A stretch of DNA of 64,000 bases, taken from the NCBI RefSeq assembly GCF_002855575.1, contig NZ_PKRQ01000001.1, positions 372,001-436,000 on the forward strand, in the 5' to 3' direction. The DNA is from Tabrizicola sp. TH137. Its GTDB lineage: Bacteria > Pseudomonadota > Alphaproteobacteria > Rhodobacterales > Rhodobacteraceae. The translations under genes and the position numbers were made by a program. Shown one piece after another: positions 9,446-17,247 of this stretch; the first letter of the stretch is position 1, and the number at the start of each line of letters is the position of its first letter. Below the pieces are notes generated by a model. It was not told the origin of the DNA. It saw nothing but the letters and a program-made list of their open reading frames with translations, and made no database searches.

Positions 9446-10026
9446 AGCGGCAGATACCAAAGCGCGAGGAACGGCCGATCCCCCGACCGCATCGCATGCA
9501 GGATGCCCGGCGGGTTGTAGATCAGCCGCTCCATCCCCGGATCGGTCCAATCCATCTCGGCATTCCACCATTCGCCCGGTGCCAGCGACAGATAGACCTC
9601 CGCCGGAGGATGCTTGTGATCGACATAGGTCACGCCGGGGGCCATCAGCGTGGCCCCGATCCACAGATCGTCCCGCTCCTCATACCCTCCGGGTCCAAGG
9701 ATCAGCGCATTGGCATGACCGTCATAGAAGGCCCGGTTCGCCGGATCGCTGGCATCCCGCCGCTCCCATTCCAGCCGCTCCGCCATGGCCTCCAGCGCAT
9801 CGGCCACCGCCCGGCGCGGGCCATCGCCGGTGCTGTCCAGCGCCGCATCCAGCCAGCCGCAGACGGGCAGGGTCGCCGGCGGCACCGTCGAAGGCCCGCC
9901 CACCCGCGCATGGCAACGCCGGAACACCTCGCGCGCCACGGCCTCGGCAGGCGATCCCGGCTCCGCCGCCGCCATCACCGCCACCTCCGACGCCTCGATG
10001 AACCGCTGTAGCACCGGATCCCGCAT
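9442..10026 (-). CDS. Dimethylsulfoniopropionate lyase family cupin (DddQ/DddL-like)
   Basis: A protein of about 194 residues whose C-terminal half is a metal-binding cupin: VTYVDHKHPPAEVYLSL (two His and one Glu near residues 135-142) and YNPPGILHAMRSG (His near 177) give the usual three-His/one-Glu metal set, followed by FLALWYLPL. This arrangement is characteristic of the DMSP lyase family DddQ/DddL/DddW, which splits DMSP into dimethyl sulfide and acrylate. The helical N-terminal half also fits DddQ. The ATG at 10026 has GGGGG 5 bases upstream; ATG 10038 is the alternative. The substrate is not proven. Confidence 0.65.
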   Translation of the reverse strand: MRDPVLQRFIEASEVAVMAAAEPGSPAEAVAREVFRRCHARVGGPSTVPPATLPVCGWLDAALDSTGDGPRRAVADALEAMAERLEWERRDASDPANRAFYDGHANALILGPGGYEERDDLWIGATLMAPGVTYVDHKHPPAEVYLSLAPGEWWNAEMDWTDPGMERLIYNPPGILHAMRSGDRPFLALWYLPL

Positions 10027-10194
10027 CGCAACCCCCATCACACCGACAGCCCCACCCTGCCCCGCCCGCACGCCTCTGCGCTATGCCATTTCCGACATGC
10101 CCGGACGCGGCATGGACCGCGTTTCGCAACGCCCAATTAACCAAATCCCCAGCAAAGACTTTACACAGCAACGCATCAGGGTCATCTTTCGCTC

Positions 10195-10225
10195 ACGATA
10201 GTCAAAATGTCAGGTTCACCTCCTG
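10195..10225 (-). repeat. Degenerate second copy of the small-ORF 5' region
   Basis: On the minus strand, GGAGGTGA at 10223-10216 is followed by CTGACATTTTGACTATCG. The intact small ORF 155 bases away has GGAGGTGA, then CTGGACATTAAGGACTATCG. The copy here hits a stop after a few codons (CTG ACA TTT TGA), so it looks like a decayed duplicate of the ribosome-binding site and first codons. A transcription terminator lies between the two copies. Confidence 0.45.
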
Positions 10226-10230
10226 AAAAG

Positions 10231-10268
10231 AACCCGGCGCAGTTGCTGCTGCGCCGGGTTTCCCTTTT
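10231..10268 (-). terminator. Strong bidirectional intrinsic terminator
   Basis: A 12-bp perfect stem (AACCCGGCGCAG with CTGCGCCGGGTT, arms 10231-10242 and 10249-10260-ish, six-base loop) is flanked by TCCCTTTT on the plus side and TTCTTTTC on the minus side. It lies directly after the small minus-strand ORF ending at 10276, so it most likely ends that short transcript. Confidence 0.85.
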
Positions 10269-10275
10269 CACGGGG

Positions 10276-10374
10276 CTAGGACCCGATCCAAAGGCGCAGG
10301 ATGGAAACCAGCAGCGTTCCCGCCGCGATGATGACCATCCACTTTCGATAGTCCTTAATGTCCAGTTCGATCAC
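10276..10374 (-). CDS. Very small single-span membrane protein
   Basis: The minus strand carries an almost ideal Shine-Dalgarno, GGAGGTGATC at 10378-10369, complementary to the 3' end of 16S rRNA. An open frame through it encodes at most 32 residues. The best-spaced initiator is a CTG at 10365-10363 (8 bases after GGAGG), giving a peptide of about 29 residues with a basic head (DIKDYRKW) and one membrane span (MVIIAAGTLLVSILRLWIG). A GTG at 10374 overlaps the ribosome site. A strong terminator follows 8 bases after the stop. The ribosome site, hydrophobic span and terminator together make a real small gene likely; the function is unknown. Confidence 0.6.
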   Translation of the reverse strand: MIELDIKDYRKWMVIIAAGTLLVSILRLWIGS

Positions 10375-10441
10375 CTCCAATCATCGCAAGGGATTGCGAT
10401 GCGGAAACCCTAGAATTGGAGGATGAATAAAATCTTAGGGA

Positions 10442-10810
10442 TCACATCCCGTGCAAGGGCCGCTCGCGCCGCCGCCACCCGACCGCGGCCTTCGCGCAGG
10501 CCCGCACCAGGCCGCGCCATACAGCCAGCCCCGCCACCAGATCGGCCCCCTCGGGCAGCGCCATCACCAGCCGCGTCTCGCCCTCGGTGATGTCCAGCCG
10601 CCCGGCCGGATTCGCCCGCATCCAGGCCTCCCGCTCTGCCTCCCCCGCGCGAACCGGAAAGCGCAAGGCGAAGACCCGCCCCTCTACCGTGAATTCCGGC
10701 GCCTCGGCACCATCGCGGGCAAAGACCACCTCCCCCGCCCGCTCCACACCGACAAAGCCCGCCGCAACCAGCGCCTCTTCCAGCCCCGTCAAGCGGCCCC
10801 CATCACACAA
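10442..10810 (-). CDS. Conserved hypothetical protein downstream of smc
   Basis: A 122-residue soluble protein with a TTG start at 10810, six bases after the smc stop, so it is probably cotranscribed with smc. No domain is recognised. The sequence is acidic and alanine-rich with strands such as FTVEGRVFALRFPV and TRLVMALPEGADL, and a basic tail (GWRRRERPLHG). ATG 10803 is out of frame, and TTG 10792 would shorten the N-terminus by six residues. Its compact alpha/beta appearance and position are the only clues. Confidence 0.6.
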   Translation of the reverse strand: MCDGGRLTGLEEALVAAGFVGVERAGEVVFARDGAEAPEFTVEGRVFALRFPVRAGEAEREAWMRANPAGRLDITEGETRLVMALPEGADLVAGLAVWRGLVRACAKAAVGWRRRERPLHGM

Positions 10811-10816
10811 CCCCCA

Positions 10817-13800
10817 TCACGCAACCAAAGCCTCGGCCTTCTTCAGATCGACGCTCACAAGCTGGCTCACCCCCTGCTCCTGCATCGTCACTCCGAACAG
10901 CCGGTCCATCCGCGCCATCGTCACCGCATGGTGGGTGATGATCAGGAACCGCGTATCCGTCCGCCGCGTCATCTCGTCCAGCAGGTCGCAGAACCGCGTC
11001 ACGTTGGCATCGTCCAAAGGCGCATCCACCTCGTCCAGCACGCAGATCGGCGCCGGGTTCGCCAGGAACACCCCGAAGATCAGCGCCAGCGCCGTCAGCG
11101 TCTGCTCCCCCCCGGACAAAAGCGACAGCGTGGCCAGCTTCTTCCCCGGCGGCTGGCACATGATCTCCAGCCCCGCCTCCAGCGGATCATCGGATTCCAC
11201 CAGAACGAGCCGCGCCTCGCCGCCCCCGAACAGATGGGTGAAGAGGGTGGAGAAATTGGCATTCACCTGCTCGAACGCCGTCAGCAGCCGCTCCCGCCCT
11301 TCGCGGTTCAACCCGGCAATCCCGGCGCGCAGCTTCTTGATCGCCTCTTCCAGATCGACCTTCTCGGTAACCAGCGTGTCATATTCCTCCGACACCGCCT
11401 TGGCATCCTCCTCGGCGCGCAGGTTCACCGCCCCCAGCGCCTCGCGCTGCCGCTTCAACCGGTTCACCTCGGTATCCAGCGTCTCGGCATCCGGCATCCG
11501 ATCCGGGTCCGCCTTCAGCGTGGTCAGCAACTGCTCCGGCGTGCTTTCCGTCTCTTCCATGATCCGCTCGGCGGCATAGGCCACCGTCTCGCGCGCCGCA
11601 TCCATCCGCGCCTCGGCCCGTGCGCGGGCCTCCCGTGCCTCGCCCGCCGCGCGCTCCGCCTCGCGCTCGGCCAGTTGCGCCTCGCGCAAGGCACCCTCGG
11701 CCTCGGCCAGCGCATCCGCCGCCACCCGCCGCCGCTCCTCCGCCGTGGCAATCGCCTCGGCCAGTTCCTCGCGCTTGATGGCAATCTCTTCGGGCGCGGC
11801 GCTGGCCTCGGCCAGTTCCTCTTCCGTCTCGGCCTTGCGCTCCGCCAGTTCGGCGATGCGCTTTTCCGCCGTCTCCAGCCGGTGCTTCCAGCCCGACAGC
11901 TCCTTCACCGCCTCCTGCCGCCGCCGCACCCGCGCCTCGCCCTCGCGCCGCAACTCGTCATGCGCCGACCGGCGGGTCAGCATGGCCAGCCGGGCCGCCT
12001 CCACCGCAACTTTCGCCGCCTCCACGGCATTGCGCGCGGCCTCCACATCACCAAGGTCACCCATCGCCGCCTCGGCCTCGCGCAGCCGCGCCCGCGCCGC
12101 CATCGCCTCATCCTCAAAGCGCGAAACCGCCAGCCGCGCCGCCTCCAGCTTGCCCGCCGCGATGGACTTGTCCGCCTCCGCCCGCGCCGCCGCCCGGTTC
12201 GCCTCGGTCACCCGGCCATCCGCCGCCCGCCGCGCATCCCGCGCCATCTGATCGGCCCGCGCCAGATCGGCCAGCCGCGCCTGCAAGGCCTCATGCGCCT
12301 GCCGCGCCCCTTCCGCCCGCGCCGCCACATCCTCCAGATCGCGCTTCAACTGCACCAGCCGGTTCAACTGCTGCAAGCGCAGCGCCGCCGCGCTCGGAGC
12401 ATCCTCCGCCCCCGCCCGGAACCCGTCCCAGCGCCACAGATCGCCGTCCTTCGACACCAACCGCTGCCCCGGCAACAGCGCCGCCTGCAAGGCCGCCCCC
12501 TGCGCCCGGTCCACCAGCCCGATCTGCCCCAGCCGCCGCGCCAGCACGCCGGGCGCCGTCACATGCGCCGACAGCCGCGCCACGCCCGCGGGCAGGTCCT
12601 GCGGCCGGTCATAATCGGCCAGCATCGCCCAGCCCGACCGCCCGTCACTCCCCACTTCCGGCGCGCGCAGATCATCGGCCAGCGCCGCACCCAACGCCTT
12701 CTCGAACCCCGGCTCCACCTCCAGCCGGTCCAGCAACTGCGTCCCCGCACTCGCCTCCCGCTCCACCAGCCGCGCCAGCGCCGCCACTTCCGCGCGCAGC
12801 GCATTGGCCTCGCCCTCTGCCGCCGACCGCGCCGCCCGCGCCTCGGCCTCGCGCCCCTGCGTCTCGGCCCGTGCCGCCTCGGCCTTCTCCAGAAGCGTCT
12901 CGGCCTCCTCGGCCTGCGCGACCGCCACCTCCTGCGCCTCTTCCGCCGCCTCGAACGCCTCCGACGCGAAGGCCAGCGCCTCCGTCGCGCCCTCCACCGC
13001 CTCCCGCGCCGCCGCGGCCGCGCCCTCTGCCTTCTCCAGGCTCCCGCGCGTGTCGCTCAGCATCCGCTGCGCCGACTGATGCCGCGCCACCAGCCGCGCC
13101 GAATCCTCCGTCGCCTGCGACAGCAGCGCCTCGCGATCCCCAAGGATCGCCCCCGCCTCGCGCGCCGCCTCCGCCGCTTCGGCCAGCCGATCCTCATGCC
13201 CCTCATGGGCCCGCGCGAGCTGCTCGATCTCCCAATCCAGCCGCCCGATGGTCTCCCCGGCATCCCGGTTCAGCCCCGCCTCGCGCTCCATGTCGCGCAC
13301 CAATTGCTCGATCCGCCCGCGCAGCGTCTCGATCATCGCCCGCGCCCGCGCCTCCTGCTCGGCCAGCCCGTCGCGCTGCACCACAAGCCGTTGCAGGATG
13401 GCCGAGGCAATCGCCTCCTCCTCCCGCCGCGAGGGCAGCACATCCTCCCGCCCCTCCCGCGCCTTGCCCGCCGTCCGCGCCGCAGCTTCCGCCTGCGATG
13501 CCGCCACCAGCCGCTCGCGCAGCACGCCCTCGGCCTCCAACCGCGCCATCTCGGCCTCGCGCCAGCGCCGATACAGCAGCATCCCCTCCGCCCGCCGCAA
13601 CTCCTCGCCGATCTCGCGATAGCGCGCCGCCTGCTTGGCCTGCCGGTTCAGCGTGGAAAGCTGCTGCGCCAATTGCTCCAGCACGTCATCCACACGGGTC
13701 AGGTTCTGCTCCGCCCCCTGCAACTTCAGTTCCGCCTCATGCCGCCGCGCATAAAGGCCCGAAATGCCCGCCGCCTCCTCCAGCACCCGACGACGCGCTT

Positions 13801-14272
13801 TCGGCTTCGCGTTGATCAGTTCCGAAATCTGCCCCTGCCGCACCAGCGCCGGGGAATGGCTCCCGGTCGAGGCATCGGCAAACAGCATCTGCACATCCCG
13901 CGCCCGCACATCCTTGGCATTGGCCTTGTAGGCCGATCCCGCATCCCGCGTGATCCGCCGGACGATCTCGATCTGATCCGCCTCGTTGAAGCCCGAAGGC
14001 GCCAGCCGCTCCTGATTGTCGATGATCAGGGCCACTTCCGCGAAATGCCGCGCGGGCCGCGTGGCCGCCCCGGCAAAGATCACATCCTCCATCCCGCCGC
14101 CGCGCATCGCCGTGGGGCGGTTCTCGCCCATCACCCAGCGCAGGGCCTCCAGCAGGTTGGATTTCCCACAGCCATTGGGCCCGACCACGCCGGTCAAGCC
14201 CTCATGGATCACCAGATCCGTGGGATCGACAAAGCTCTTGAACCCGTTCAGACGCAGCTTGGTGAAACGCAA
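10817..14272 (-). CDS. smc: Chromosome segregation ATPase SMC
   Basis: At 1151 residues this is a full-length SMC, the core of the condensin complex with ScpA and ScpB. The N-terminal head has the Walker A motif GPNGCGKSN at residues 31-39 and VRQGQISELI. A long coiled coil rich in Ala, Glu and Arg follows, with a hinge around residues 490-610 (LLDRLEVEPGFEKALGAAL, GWAMLADYDRP). The second coil ends in the C-terminal head with the ABC signature LLSGGEQTLTALAL near residue 1052 and Walker B plus D-loop CVLDEVDAPLDDAN. The product starts MRFTKLRLNGFKSF, the universal SMC start. Confidence 0.97.
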   Translation of the reverse strand: MRFTKLRLNGFKSFVDPTDLVIHEGLTGVVGPNGCGKSNLLEALRWVMGENRPTAMRGGGMEDVIFAGAATRPARHFAEVALIIDNQERLAPSGFNEADQIEIVRRITRDAGSAYKANAKDVRARDVQMLFADASTGSHSPALVRQGQISELINAKPKARRRVLEEAAGISGLYARRHEAELKLQGAEQNLTRVDDVLEQLAQQLSTLNRQAKQAARYREIGEELRRAEGMLLYRRWREAEMARLEAEGVLRERLVAASQAEAAARTAGKAREGREDVLPSRREEEAIASAILQRLVVQRDGLAEQEARARAMIETLRGRIEQLVRDMEREAGLNRDAGETIGRLDWEIEQLARAHEGHEDRLAEAAEAAREAGAILGDREALLSQATEDSARLVARHQSAQRMLSDTRGSLEKAEGAAAAAREAVEGATEALAFASEAFEAAEEAQEVAVAQAEEAETLLEKAEAARAETQGREAEARAARSAAEGEANALRAEVAALARLVEREASAGTQLLDRLEVEPGFEKALGAALADDLRAPEVGSDGRSGWAMLADYDRPQDLPAGVARLSAHVTAPGVLARRLGQIGLVDRAQGAALQAALLPGQRLVSKDGDLWRWDGFRAGAEDAPSAAALRLQQLNRLVQLKRDLEDVAARAEGARQAHEALQARLADLARADQMARDARRAADGRVTEANRAAARAEADKSIAAGKLEAARLAVSRFEDEAMAARARLREAEAAMGDLGDVEAARNAVEAAKVAVEAARLAMLTRRSAHDELRREGEARVRRRQEAVKELSGWKHRLETAEKRIAELAERKAETEEELAEASAAPEEIAIKREELAEAIATAEERRRVAADALAEAEGALREAQLAEREAERAAGEAREARARAEARMDAARETVAYAAERIMEETESTPEQLLTTLKADPDRMPDAETLDTEVNRLKRQREALGAVNLRAEEDAKAVSEEYDTLVTEKVDLEEAIKKLRAGIAGLNREGRERLLTAFEQVNANFSTLFTHLFGGGEARLVLVESDDPLEAGLEIMCQPPGKKLATLSLLSGGEQTLTALALIFGVFLANPAPICVLDEVDAPLDDANVTRFCDLLDEMTRRTDTRFLIITHHAVTMARMDRLFGVTMQEQGVSQLVSVDLKKAEALVA

Positions 14273-14488
14273 GGGCGATCATCCCCGGTTGATTCCGTCA
14301 AACCCGCATCGTCCCTACCTTCCCCCGTCCCGTCAACCGCCCGCACACCGCATATCGCCACCCTCGCGCGCTTATCCCCAAGATATTGCGGCACCCCCAC
14401 CATCCCCCGCGCGGCTTCCGGCCGCTCCACCTCCGGACCCGCACCCCGGACGCAGGCCCAACACCCCCGCCCCCCGCCTCCCCACCCG

Positions 14489-15130
14489 CCCATCACCGGC
14501 CGCCAACCCGTGATTTCAACCCGATCCGCCATTTCACCTTGGCCCAAATACTCATTCAACGCCGCAAACCCCAGATAACCGCCCCGCAGCGCCCCCGAAC
14601 CACATCCCGCTCCGCCGACCCACCCGCCACCGCCCCGAGCCCACCCGGAGAACCCGGTTTACCGCCCCTCCGCCCCGCACTACCCTCGCCCCCTGCACCA
14701 GCCCATCACCGGCCGCCAACCCATGAGGACGACCCGCCCCCCCCATTTCACCTTGGCCCAAATACTCATTCAACACCGCAAACCCCCGCGAACCGCCCCG
14801 CAGCGCCCCCAAACCCCATCCCAGTCCGCCGACCCGCCCCGCCACCGCCCCGACAAGCCATTTTTCCGCCCCTCCGCCCCGCACTACCCTCGCCCCCTGC
14901 ACCAGCCCATCACCGGCCGCCAACCCGTGATTGCCACCCGACCCCCCATTTCACCTTGGCCCAAATACTCATCCGACGCCGCAAACCCCAGATAACCGCC
15001 CCGCAGCGCCCCCGAACCCCAGCCCGGTCAGCCGACCCACCCGCCACCGCCGCGAACCCACCCGGAGAACCCGGTTTACCGCCCCTCCGCCCCGCGCTAC
15101 CCTCATCCCATGCACCCGCCCATCACAGGC
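14489..15130 (+). repeat. Three tandem ~205-213 bp repeats ending in a gene start
   Basis: Three direct units begin at 14489, 14702 and 14906 with CCCATCACCGGCCGCCAACC. Each contains ATTTCACCTTGGCCCAAATA (14531, 14745, 14948), GAACCGCCCCGCAGC or GATAACCGCCCCGCAGC, and CCGCCCCTCCGCCCCGC, then CTACCCTC. The array runs into the GFA-family gene, whose first codons (CCCATCACAGGCCGC after ATGCAC) match the unit boundary. In the upstream units the corresponding start reads CTGCAC. The units therefore look like successive duplications of the promoter and 5' end of that gene. The 216 bases before the first unit (14273-14488) show nothing recognisable. Confidence 0.8.
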
Positions 15131-15514
15131 CGCTGCCTCTGCGGCGCCATCACCTACCGCGCCGATGCCCCGCCGCTCTGGCAGATGCATTGCCATTGCG
15201 AAAGCTGCCGCCGCACGACGGGCTCCGCCTTCGCCTCCTTCTTCGGGCTGCCCGATGGCCGCTGGCGCTGGACGCAAGGCACCCCCGCGCTCTACCGCTC
15301 CTCTCCCGGGGTGGAACGTCTCTTCTGCCCGACCTGCGGCACGCCCATGGCCTATCGTGCCGACCGTTTCCCCGGCGAGACGCATTTCTACGCCGGCACC
15401 CTCGACCATCCCGAAAGCTACCGACCCACCGCCCATGTCCATGTCGCCGAAGCCCAGCCCTGGGCCGACATCCATGACGGATTGCCCCGCCATGACGCCA
15501 CATCGGGCGACTGA
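15110..15514 (+). CDS. GFA family protein (glutathione-dependent formaldehyde-activating enzyme-like)
   Basis: A 134-residue zinc protein of the GFA/CENP-V fold. Cysteines lie at 9 and 11 (GRCLCGA), 28, 30 and 33 (HCHCESC) and 73 and 76 (FCPTCGTPM), the usual two-zinc pattern. SFFGLPDGRWRWTQG and ERLFCPTCG are family-typical. Formaldehyde-glutathione activity is established only for Gfa of Paracoccus; most relatives have no known substrate. The start is ATG 15110, at the end of the upstream repeat array. The downstream GNAT gene overlaps by 23 bases, so the two are coexpressed. Confidence 0.87.
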   Translation: MHPPITGRCLCGAITYRADAPPLWQMHCHCESCRRTTGSAFASFFGLPDGRWRWTQGTPALYRSSPGVERLFCPTCGTPMAYRADRFPGETHFYAGTLDHPESYRPTAHVHVAEAQPWADIHDGLPRHDATSGD

Positions 15515-15956
15515 TCCCCATGACTGGCCCGCGCTGCTCGCCCTGATCCGGCGCGCCTTCGCACCGATGGAGGGGGTCATCGACCCGCCCTCCTCTCTCC
15601 ACCGCCTCACGCCCGAAGGCATCGCCGCACAGGCCCGCAGTGGCGAGGTCTGGGTGATCGGCACCCCGCCTTGCGCCTGCGTCTTCCTGACCGTCACGCC
15701 GGGGGCGCTCTATGTCGGCAAGCTCGCGGTGGACCCGCCGCATCAGGGAAAGGGTCTCGGGCGAACGCTGCTGACCCTGGCCGAAAGCCGCGCCCGCGCC
15801 CTCGGCCTACCGGCGCTGGAACTCCAGACGCGGGTGGAACTCACGGCCAATCAGGCCACCTTCCGCCATTTGGGCTTTGTCCAGACCGCCGCCACCGCGC
15901 ATCCCGGCTATGACCGCCCCACCTCCCTGACCTTCCGCCGTACCGTAACACCGTAG
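15492..15956 (+). CDS. GNAT family N-acetyltransferase
   Basis: A 154-residue acetyltransferase. The acetyl-CoA loop appears as LAVDPPHQGKGLGRTLL, followed by ARALGLPALELQTRVELTAN and the C-terminal FRHLGFVQTA, the standard GNAT order. ATG 15492 lies inside the preceding GFA gene. The substrate is not identifiable. The last codons and the TAG stop (15954-15956) fall within the first copy of a palindromic repeat array (CCGTAGGGCGGGG), so insertion of that element has probably set or altered the C-terminus. Confidence 0.8.
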   Translation: MTPHRATDPHDWPALLALIRRAFAPMEGVIDPPSSLHRLTPEGIAAQARSGEVWVIGTPPCACVFLTVTPGALYVGKLAVDPPHQGKGLGRTLLTLAESRARALGLPALELQTRVELTANQATFRHLGFVQTAATAHPGYDRPTSLTFRRTVTP

Positions 15957-16466
15957 GGCGGGGTTCACCCCGCCACCCCCCCCGCACCCTCCGTAGGGCG
16001 GGGGTCTCCCCGCCACTCCCCCAACCCCCTCGACCGATCCACCCCCACAACCCGCGCCACCGCCCCCTCGACCCCCGCCATATCCGCACTCCACTCGTAA
16101 CGCCGTAAGGCGGAGTTCACTCCGCCGCGCCCCCCGCACCCTCCGTAGGGCGGGGTTCACCCCGCCGCCCCCACAACCCCTTCGACCGATCCAACCCCAC
16201 AACCCGCGACACCGCCCCATCGTCCCCCGCCATATCCGCACTCCACTCGTAACGCCGTAAGGCGGGGTTCACCCCGCCCCCCCCCGCACCCTCCGTAGCG
16301 CGGGGATCTCCCCGCCGCCCCCACAACCCCCTCGACCGATCCAACCCCACAACCCGCGCTACCGCCCCATCGTCCCCCGCCACATCCTCACTCCACTCGT
16401 AACGCCGTAAGGCGGGGTTCACCCCGCCATCCCCCGCACCCTCCGTAGCGCGGGGTTCACCCCGCC
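15951..16466 (+). repeat. Array of paired palindromes with ~151-bp period
   Basis: Eight short palindromes of the form CCGTARGGCGGGGTTCACCC-CGCC occur as four pairs. First members begin at 15951, 16103, 16255 and 16405; second members at 15991, 16143, 16293 and 16443. The linkers (CCCCTCGACCGATCCAACCC, ACTCCACTCGTAACG) are also repeated. Stem variants often change on both arms: 16103 has GGCGGAG pairing with CTCCGCC. From 16467 to 16691 only GC-rich spacer is seen. This resembles REP/BIME-like elements; it is not a CRISPR because the spacers are themselves repeated. Confidence 0.85.
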
Positions 16467-16691
16467 ACCACCCAACCCCCACCCCCACTTCTCCCCCCAT
16501 CCCGGCCGCCACCCATTAACCTTAACGCGCCCTTCACCCGGCGCGCGCCCCGTGGCCACAATTCGCTGCACAGAATGCGGCACAGGACGCGGCACGCCGG
16601 ATGCCGCCCGGCCTTGCCCTTGCAGCCGCCGATGAACCGCATACCTTCCCGCCCAAGCAAGACACCGAACACTCCCGGAAGGCCCCCCAGT

Positions 16692-17237
16692 ATGCTCACC
16701 CTCCTCGGCATCCCCGGCGCGCTCCGCGCCGCCTCCACCAACCGCCTTCTGCTGGCCGAGGCGCGCCGCGCCTTCGGCGAGGCGATCCAGACCGAGGCCG
16801 ACCTCCGCCTTCCCCTCTTCGACGAAGACCTTGAAATCGCGGAAGGCTTTCCCGAACCCGTGCTCCGCCTGCATGCCCAGATCAAGGCCGCGGATGCCAT
16901 CGTCATCGCCACGCCCGAATACAACAAGGCCCTGCCCGGCGTGCTGAAGAATGCCCTCGACTGGGTCTCGCGCGTCCCCGGCGCCGCCTGGCGCGACAAG
17001 CCGGTCGCCATCGTCTCGGCCGCCGATGGCCGCGCCGGGGGCGAAAGGTCGCAATTCTCCCTCCGCCTCTGCCTGAACCCCTTCCGCCCCCGGCTCCTCC
17101 CCGGCCCCGAAGTCCTGATCGCCCATTCCCGCAGCGCCTTCGACGCCGAAGGCCGCCTGATCGACGAACGCTATCGCAAATCCCTCAACGAACTCATGGG
17201 CTTGCTGCGGCGCGAGGCCGAGGGGTCCCACCCCTGA
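16692..17237 (+). CDS. NADPH-dependent FMN reductase family protein
   Basis: A 181-residue flavodoxin-fold protein. LGIPGALRAASTNRLLLAEA provides the phosphate-binding loop for FMN, and ATPEYNKALPGVLKNALDW is the hallmark of the NADPH:FMN/azo/chromate reductase family (SsuE/ChrR type). Such enzymes supply reduced flavin or reduce quinones; the substrate is not predictable. ATG 16692 follows GGAAGG with 9-base spacing; ATG 16632 in the same frame would add 20 low-complexity residues. It converges with the histidine kinase gene, 10 bases apart. Confidence 0.85.
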   Translation: MLTLLGIPGALRAASTNRLLLAEARRAFGEAIQTEADLRLPLFDEDLEIAEGFPEPVLRLHAQIKAADAIVIATPEYNKALPGVLKNALDWVSRVPGAAWRDKPVAIVSAADGRAGGERSQFSLRLCLNPFRPRLLPGPEVLIAHSRSAFDAEGRLIDERYRKSLNELMGLLRREAEGSHP

Positions 17238-17247
17238 CCCCGCCCCT

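Noticed and set aside
10084-10188. A 34-codon minus-strand ORF starting ATGACCCTGATG upstream of the DMSP-lyase-like gene
   Set aside because: The ribosome site is weak and the sequence looks like leader; no conservation clue is available.
10451-14578. A 1375-codon open frame on the plus strand opposite smc
   Set aside because: It is a mirror of the strongly GC3-biased smc gene; its product is a Pro/Arg/Leu-rich low-complexity sequence with no domain, while the minus strand has all SMC motifs.
14489-16466. Possible CRISPR array in the two repeat regions
   Set aside because: Units are 150-213 bases, spacers are themselves repeated, and no cas gene is present.
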